Assembly (NCBI GenBank): GCA_020720945.1
Contig: DYNR01000012.1
Coordinates: forward strand, 1-18,372
Direction of reading: 5' to 3'
Length of the DNA: 18,372 nucleotides
From: Chthoniobacter flavus
Lineage (GTDB): Bacteria > Verrucomicrobiota > Verrucomicrobiia > Chthoniobacterales > DYNR01
Shown: positions 13,899 through 18,372 of the stretch, one piece after another
Layout of the letters: each line of letters opens with the position of its first letter
Numbering within the stretch: position 1 is the stretch's first letter
The notes under the pieces: generated by a model
Database searches by the model: none
What the model saw: only the letters and a program-made list of their open reading frames with translations
Told to the model about the DNA's origin: nothing
Position numbers and translations under genes: made by a program

Positions 13899-14300
13899 CT
13901 ATGCTTCTTCTCGTTCCTTCCCGTCAAGAGATTTTTGAACTTCTGTCCAAACTCCGACCCATTGGGTGTCCGGCAAAATGAATTTTCTCACGCGAACGGA
14001 AACACGGTTTGCGGGATAATGCGCCAGAATCCATTGAGCGCAATCTGCCGCGAGAGTTTCGATCAGCTTGCGCGGGCGTTCTGCCGCCAATGCAATCAAG
14101 TCTCTCGTTGCCTGGTAATAATCGACGGTTTCTTCGATTTGGTCTGCCATCGCAACGAAGCTTTTGCTGGGTTCGATTTCTATGTCGAGAAGGAGCTTTT
14201 GCGGGGTTGCCCTCTCGCAGGAAGGAACCCCGATGTGTGCAAAAACTTCCAAGGAGCGAACCGAAATTAGCTCTTTAGAAAAAACGCAGGGTTCGTCCAT
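13899..14300 (-). CDS. folB: Dihydroneopterin aldolase
   Basis: FolB cleaves 7,8-dihydroneopterin to 6-hydroxymethyl-dihydropterin and glycolaldehyde in folate synthesis. The protein has 133 residues, a little longer than the usual 120. Family features are ISVRSLEVFAHIGVPSCER (12-30, with the conserved Glu29), LLLDIEIE (36-43), the IEETVDYYQATRDL stretch (55-68), ERPRKLIETLAADCAQWIL (74-92) and VSVRVRKFILP, whose K106 matches the catalytic lysine. The ATG at 14300 was chosen because FolB proteins begin about 10-15 residues before the LEVFAHIG motif; a TTG directly after the previous stop (14357) would add 19 residues without similarity. The C-terminus ends at the first base of the cobalamin leader. 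It has no functional link to either neighbour group. Confidence 0.93.
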   Translation of the reverse strand: MDEPCVFSKELISVRSLEVFAHIGVPSCERATPQKLLLDIEIEPSKSFVAMADQIEETVDYYQATRDLIALAAERPRKLIETLAADCAQWILAHYPANRVSVRVRKFILPDTQWVGVWTEVQKSLDGKEREEA

Positions 14301-14357
14301 TCGATTCCGTTTTGGCAAAAACTGTCCGATGGCAAACTTGCGAAGGGGAGCGTCCAA

Positions 14358-14933
14358 TCAAAAGAAAGAGCGGGGAACATAGATGTTGTCCCCAGGGAGG
14401 ACTTTGAAGTCCAGGCTCGCATTTTTTCGGATTTTGCGGACATCGATGGTCGTTGTTTTGCCGCCTCGGCTGTGTTGCACCCTGCTACCATCGGCAAACT
14501 CGTTCATCCCGCCCGCCGCATTGATCGCGCTCAAGAAGGTCATGTCCGATGTGTAAGGCACGCGCTGGCGTGCGCGGACTTCGCCGTCCACATTCACGAA
14601 GCGGTCACCGACTTGGTGGTTGATCGTGATCGTCGGGCGCGTGTAAATCTGCGCGGATTTGTAAGCGGATTCGATCGCGAGTTGCAACTGGTGTTGTTGC
14701 AGTCCCGAAGCGCGGACTCTGCCGATGTGAGGCAAGTTGATAAATCCTTCTGCATCAACTGTATAAGTGGAAGAAACTGCGTTGATGTCCTCGATGGGAA
14801 CACCGCCGATCCGCAGCTCGATTTTATCGCCAGGGCGCAATTCTGCCGTTTGCGCCATGGTGGAAGGAAGGGAAAAAATGACCGCAGCGCACAGAGAGAG
14901 CAAACGGAAACAAGGGATCAAAATGGATTTCAT
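14358..14933 (-). CDS. Polysaccharide export protein, Wza-like (short form)
   Basis: This is a periplasmic/outer-membrane exporter component of the Wza/OPX family, 191 residues. It has a signal peptide (1 to about 27, basic start, hydrophobic core, likely cut after STMA). A Poly_export domain follows (about 30-105: LRPGDKIELRI, YTVDAEGFINLPHIGRVRAS, IYTRPTITI), then one SLBB domain (about 110-150: VNVDGEVRARQRVPYTSDMT, AINAAGGMNEFAD) and a closing FKVLPGDNIYVP. Cys8 and Cys15 are in the signal peptide but there is no proper lipobox, so it is probably not a lipoprotein. It lacks the extra SLBB and C-terminal amphipathic helix of E. coli Wza, so it may work with the separate beta-barrel protein at 17287. 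The start is 22 nt after the wzc stop. Confidence 0.92.
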   Translation of the reverse strand: MKSILIPCFRLLSLCAAVIFSLPSTMAQTAELRPGDKIELRIGGVPIEDINAVSSTYTVDAEGFINLPHIGRVRASGLQQHQLQLAIESAYKSAQIYTRPTITINHQVGDRFVNVDGEVRARQRVPYTSDMTFLSAINAAGGMNEFADGSRVQHSRGGKTTTIDVRKIRKNASLDFKVLPGDNIYVPRSFF

Positions 14934-14955
14934 AGCATTTAATTTTTCTTTCTAA

Positions 14956-17175
14956 TCAATAATCAAAGTCCTTTTTCGGCGTGGCTTCGCGGTTTGCTTC
15001 GGAGGGTTTTTCTCCTGTTGGCAGAGACACAGATTCCTCTGCGGAGGCAGGGCGAGGTTCGCGTTTTTTCTTGCTCTTCGACTCGTTTTGCGACTTGCTG
15101 TAATACTTGTAGTAGCTGGTGTAGTATTCGTAGTTTTGGTCATGCCGGATATCGACATTGTTCAAAACGACCCCCAAGACATTGCCGCCGACATTCAAAA
15201 TTGCATTTTTTACCCGGAGGAGCATGGATTTTGGGAATCTGCGGTGTTGGACTACGATGATGGTGAGGTCGGCCAGCGAAGCTAAAACCGAAGCGTCGCT
15301 TACGCCAAGAATCGGAGGCGAATCGATGAAAATAATATCGAACCTGCGTTTGACTTCGCTCAGAAGAGTTTCCATTCGTTGTCCGCTGAGCATCGCCACG
15401 ACATCGGAGGGTTGGTTCCCGCTCGTCATGACATAAAGATTGTCGTTGGTAGAACACTTTTTGACGACTTCTTCTAGTGGGATATCATCGTGCAAATGAT
15501 CTGCCAAGCCGTTGTCGTTATCGAACCCAAAAATTTTGTGTTGGGTGGGGCGGCGGATGTCAGCATCGATGACGATCGTGTTGTATCCGCCTTGAGCAAA
15601 GGTGTATGCGAGGTTTGCGATCGTAGTTGATTTGCCTTCTCCCGCGCCGCCGCTGACGACGGTGAACACATTTGCGTCCGGGTTTTTTCTGTTGAATTCA
15701 ACATTTGTCCGCAGGATGCGGTATGCTTCCGAATCGATTTCCAAGCCGCGGGTTTGCGGGAGGAGTTTCATGTTTTTTGGGATTACCGCCAAGACGGGGA
15801 TTCCCAATCCCGATTCCACTTCTTCCATGGTCTTGATGCTGGTATCGAGATATTCCAAGAAAAATGCGGAACCGATGCCGAGAACAAGGCCGACGACGAC
15901 ACCGAGAATCATGTTTAGGAGGACGCGGGGGCGGACGGGGCGGACCGAGGGTTCCGCCAGTTCCCAGACGATAGCGGGGCTTTGGGGCATTGTAAGCTGC
16001 ATTTTTTCTGCGCTCAAGCGTTCTTCGGCGGACTGCAAAAGGGAGAGAGCTTGGATGTAAGCGGTTTTCGCTTCGATGTATTCGACTGTGTTGCTTTTTG
16101 AGCCTTGCTGGGCGGAACGGGCATCATTTAGTTCTTCCTCTAAAGCACGGAGAGATTCTTCGGCTATGCGCAACTGGTTGGCTTGGCTGGTCCTCAAGGC
16201 GGAAATCTGCATTTCGATTTGCCGTTGTTGTTCGGCCCTGGTTCCCCGCAGAGAGCGGATGGTCGGGTGGTTTGGCCCCAGTCCCGCGTTCAAGAGGCGC
16301 GCCTCTTCTGCGGCAACTTGTTGCATTTCAGGGAAAACTTTTTGCAAGGTAGGGTCTAAAATTTCTAGGGTTGCCATGCTGCGCAGGATGTCTTGGTCGT
16401 TGAGAGCCTTGATTTCTTCGTGGCGCGAGCGGAGGGAAGCGACACGCAGGCGTTCTTTGCTGACGGACTCTTCCACACCCAGATAGACTTGGTCGCCAGC
16501 TTGTTGCGCATTGGCTATTTGGTCGGGGTTCAGATCGATGATGTTGAATTTCTGGCGCAATTCGGCGGCTTTTTTCCGCAAAACAGTCACGGCATCCCTT
16601 TGCTTGTCCACTTCGGATTTGAGGCTGTCCAAGCTGCGGTTCAACCATTCATCCACTTGCGAGGTGCGGACTTTTTTATACTGGTCGGCGACGGCGTTAG
16701 CTATGGTTGCCGCCAGTTCTGGGTTTTCGCTAAACACCGTAATTTCAATGAGATCCGTATTTCGCAAGTCCCGGACTTTCATGTTTTGCCGCAGGTAGTC
16801 GTAGGCGACACCGATGGAGGTCACCCCTTGGTCTGCCCACTTTTGAACCAGGTTGAGGTTCTGTATGACAGGGTAGAGGACTTCTTTGGTTTGGATGATT
16901 TCGAATTGCGTGGTTAAAAAGCGCGGGTCGCCGCGTTGGGGGCCCATTCCGCCGCCGGATGAGCCCGATTGGCGGTTAAAAATTTGCATCAGGTAATCGC
17001 CTTGGCGGATTTCCACCTTTGCGGATGCGGAGTATAGCCTTTTGCTGAAGTAGGTTGTTACCCCTGCGGTTAGGACGACGGTCAAAAAAACTAAAACGAT
17101 GAAAGGCCAGCGGATCCGGAGAACGCGCCAGTAATCGAGGAAGTGCAATGTGATTTCTTTTTGATCTGTGGACAT
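14956..17175 (-). CDS. Wzc-type polysaccharide co-polymerase with BY-kinase domain
   Basis: This 739-residue inner-membrane protein controls exopolysaccharide chain length and export through tyrosine autophosphorylation. The Wzz domain (about 5-170) has a first membrane helix at about 24-40. A long coiled-coil periplasmic region (about 175-395) is followed by the Pro-rich VRPVRPR (411-417) and a second helix (419-441). The cytoplasmic BY-kinase domain has Walker A VVSGGAGEGKST (506-517), Walker A' VIDADIRRPT (535-544) and Walker B FDIIFIDSPP (612-621). The tyrosine cluster YEYYTSYYKYYS lies at 682-693, then a charged tail ends in Tyr739. Fusion of the co-polymerase and kinase in one chain is the proteobacterial-type layout. 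The ATG at 17175 has no clear SD. It follows a terminator, so it probably starts a new transcript. Confidence 0.95.
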   Translation of the reverse strand: MSTDQKEITLHFLDYWRVLRIRWPFIVLVFLTVVLTAGVTTYFSKRLYSASAKVEIRQGDYLMQIFNRQSGSSGGGMGPQRGDPRFLTTQFEIIQTKEVLYPVIQNLNLVQKWADQGVTSIGVAYDYLRQNMKVRDLRNTDLIEITVFSENPELAATIANAVADQYKKVRTSQVDEWLNRSLDSLKSEVDKQRDAVTVLRKKAAELRQKFNIIDLNPDQIANAQQAGDQVYLGVEESVSKERLRVASLRSRHEEIKALNDQDILRSMATLEILDPTLQKVFPEMQQVAAEEARLLNAGLGPNHPTIRSLRGTRAEQQRQIEMQISALRTSQANQLRIAEESLRALEEELNDARSAQQGSKSNTVEYIEAKTAYIQALSLLQSAEERLSAEKMQLTMPQSPAIVWELAEPSVRPVRPRVLLNMILGVVVGLVLGIGSAFFLEYLDTSIKTMEEVESGLGIPVLAVIPKNMKLLPQTRGLEIDSEAYRILRTNVEFNRKNPDANVFTVVSGGAGEGKSTTIANLAYTFAQGGYNTIVIDADIRRPTQHKIFGFDNDNGLADHLHDDIPLEEVVKKCSTNDNLYVMTSGNQPSDVVAMLSGQRMETLLSEVKRRFDIIFIDSPPILGVSDASVLASLADLTIIVVQHRRFPKSMLLRVKNAILNVGGNVLGVVLNNVDIRHDQNYEYYTSYYKYYSKSQNESKSKKKREPRPASAEESVSLPTGEKPSEANREATPKKDFDY

Positions 17176-17215
17176 GGGAGTAGGAGTCTATACTTTTCGG
17201 GTAACAACAAGCAAC

Positions 17216-17257
17216 AAAAAGACACCGGCTCCCGCATTTTTTTGCAGGAGCCGGTGT
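17216..17257 (-). terminator. Rho-independent terminator after the beta-barrel gene
   Basis: A perfect 11-bp stem, ACACCGGCTCC (17222-17232) with GGAGCCGGTGT (17247-17257), and a 14-nt loop that can form three further pairs. On the minus strand it is followed by CTTTTTG. It lies 29 bp after the stop at 17287 and separates the barrel gene from the wzc transcript. Confidence 0.92.
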
Positions 17258-17286
17258 GCGGTTAGTAACTCAATTTGCGGTGTTTT

Positions 17287-18372
17287 TTAGAACTTTGCAT
17301 TCAAGCCGATGAAGACGACATTGCGGGAATATTCGCGGTCTTCTTCGACGGGGCTAAGGACACCAGTGAACTGGTAACCGATGGAAGTCGAGAAGTGGCG
17401 GCTGAACTCGTAGCTCAAGCCGAGCGTTCCGTCGATGACATTTTCGTAGAAATCAGGAACGACATTGGGTTGGTCGTAGTAGTTGACTCCGTAGAACAAC
17501 CCGCCGGAAGCGATGACTCGAGGAGTCAAGGCGTGGGTGACACCCAAGCCCGAGCGGAAGCTCTGGCGTTGGCTGATATCGGTCATGCCCGAAGCTTCCG
17601 TCCCGTAGCGGGCGGTGAAGGACATCTGCGATTTTTCGCCGTATTTGTAGGTGACACCGGTTTCCCCGTAAGGTCCGATATAGGTGCTGTTGCCATCTAT
17701 GTTGTTGTTGACGAGGTTGAACTGCGCACCGAGGCGGGTGTTCCAAGTCAAACGGGGGCTGAAGACCTGATCCCAGCCGACCAACGCGTATTGGTCGAGA
17801 GTGTCCAAGTCCGCTTTGAAGTAGGTGGTCGGGCTGATGCGGTATTCCGTGACCAGGGTTGTCGTTGGGCGCCACAGGTAGTTAAATGCCTGGCTGAGAG
17901 TCTGTTGGATACGGCCTTGGTTATCGTTCAGCGAAGGTTCTATGTAGATGATCGTATTGAAGTTATACGATGTGGTCGTGGAGAAGCGGGTGCTCCACTG
18001 GTAAGTCATGCCGATGGTCGAGCTGCTAGCAAAGTAATCGCCTTGCTGAGAAGCACTTGTGCCGGGAACCGTCACATTGGGTTGCGAGTAGTAACCAGTG
18101 TTGGTCGTCGCCGTGATGATCATTTGCGGGCTGGCGGTATAGACTGCGGCCAAATCCCACAAACCGTTGTAGCGGTTGCCGTTATCTACGGCTTTGTTGG
18201 TGTAAAGGGTGTAGCCACCCGTGAGGTTGGTGGTCAGTTTCAGACGAGGCCCGCCGAAGGTGTAATTGATTCCCGCAGCGATGTTTGTGTAGAAGCTTTG
18301 CTGGCGGTTGGTGCGGGTCGTGTTCACATTGTCATCGAAGCCTTCGCGGATGCTGACGGTGATTTCAAAGGG
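17287..18372 (-). CDS. Outer-membrane beta-barrel protein (putative beta-barrel porin-2 type), N-terminus cut by window edge
   Basis: The frame is open from the right edge to the TAA at 17287, giving 361 residues. The visible part begins PFEITVSIREGFDDNVNTTR, resembling the N-terminal strands of BBP2-type (EpsL-like) barrels. Along it, alternating hydrophobic/polar beta strands rich in Tyr, Thr, Asn and Gly recur about every 20-25 residues (for example INYTFGG, LKLTTNLTGGYTLYT, SFTARYGTEASG, ASGGLFYGVNYYD, STSIGYQFTGVL). The last residues VFIGLNAKF end in the aromatic C-terminal residue recognised by the BAM machinery. A GTG at 18327 is internal, not the start, because the similarity continues upstream. 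The adjoining Wzc and Wza-like genes suggest a role in polysaccharide export across the outer membrane; this is inferred from context. Confidence 0.88.
   Translation of the reverse strand, partial: PFEITVSIREGFDDNVNTTRTNRQQSFYTNIAAGINYTFGGPRLKLTTNLTGGYTLYTNKAVDNGNRYNGLWDLAAVYTASPQMIITATTNTGYYSQPNVTVPGTSASQQGDYFASSSTIGMTYQWSTRFSTTTSYNFNTIIYIEPSLNDNQGRIQQTLSQAFNYLWRPTTTLVTEYRISPTTYFKADLDTLDQYALVGWDQVFSPRLTWNTRLGAQFNLVNNNIDGNSTYIGPYGETGVTYKYGEKSQMSFTARYGTEASGMTDISQRQSFRSGLGVTHALTPRVIASGGLFYGVNYYDQPNVVPDFYENVIDGTLGLSYEFSRHFSTSIGYQFTGVLSPVEEDREYSRNVVFIGLNAKF

Noticed and set aside
14301..14357. TTG start for folB directly after the Wza-like stop
   Set aside because: It would add 19 residues that do not resemble FolB N-termini; the ATG at 14300 gives the normal start.
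17187..17214. Possible promoter for wzc (TTGCTT, 16 nt, TATAGA on the minus strand)
   Set aside because: The boxes fit only partly, and the start of transcription would fall about 5 nt before the ATG. A promoter must exist after the terminator, but the sequence does not fix it.

Overview
Every gene that can be supported lies on the minus strand, so the window is transcribed from right to left. GC is moderately high, with frequent CAT/TCA stop-start overlaps. The envelope genes (beta-barrel porin with a C-terminal Phe, Wza-like exporter with signal peptide, Wzc-type tyrosine kinase) point to a diderm bacterium. The style of the genes would fit Verrucomicrobiota or a neighbouring PVC lineage, but that is a weak inference; no rRNA or other phylogenetic marker is present.

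Right part (about 13.9-18.4 kb), envelope polysaccharide genes: an outer-membrane beta-barrel protein cut by the window edge, a strong rho-independent terminator, then a Wzc/BY-kinase co-polymerase, a Wza-like export protein and folB (dihydroneopterin aldolase).

Middle (about 13.45-13.9 kb): a cobalamin riboswitch begins directly after the folB stop codon. Between its aptamer and the cbiM start lies a 161-bp segment bounded by 19-bp imperfect inverted repeats that looks like a small MITE-type element. A short hairpin and a strong Shine-Dalgarno (SD) sequence follow.

Left part (1-13.45 kb), one tightly packed cobalamin operon under that riboswitch: cobalt ECF transporter cbiM-cbiN-cbiQ-cbiO; alpha-ribazole phosphatase; cobU, cobT, cobS (nucleotide loop assembly); a CobD-CobQ fusion (aminopropanol phosphate synthesis plus cobyric acid amidation); cbiB; btuR/cobO (adenosylation); cbiA/cobB (a,c-diamide synthase); a CbiC-BluB fusion (ring methyl migration plus lower-ligand synthesis); and a partial cbiD running off the left edge. 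Eight junctions are 4-nt ATGA or TTGA overlaps, implying translational coupling. The remaining corrin-ring genes (cbiE, F, G, H, J, K/X, L, T) are not in the window and are probably further left.

Together the cluster imports cobalt, amidates and adenosylates the corrin ring, builds the aminopropanol arm, makes 5,6-dimethylbenzimidazole and joins the lower ligand, all under feedback from cobalamin. The most notable points are two domain fusions (CbiC-BluB and CobD-CobQ) and the mobile-element-like insertion inside the riboswitch leader. I found no wholly new system; the rest is recognisable cobalamin and exopolysaccharide biology.
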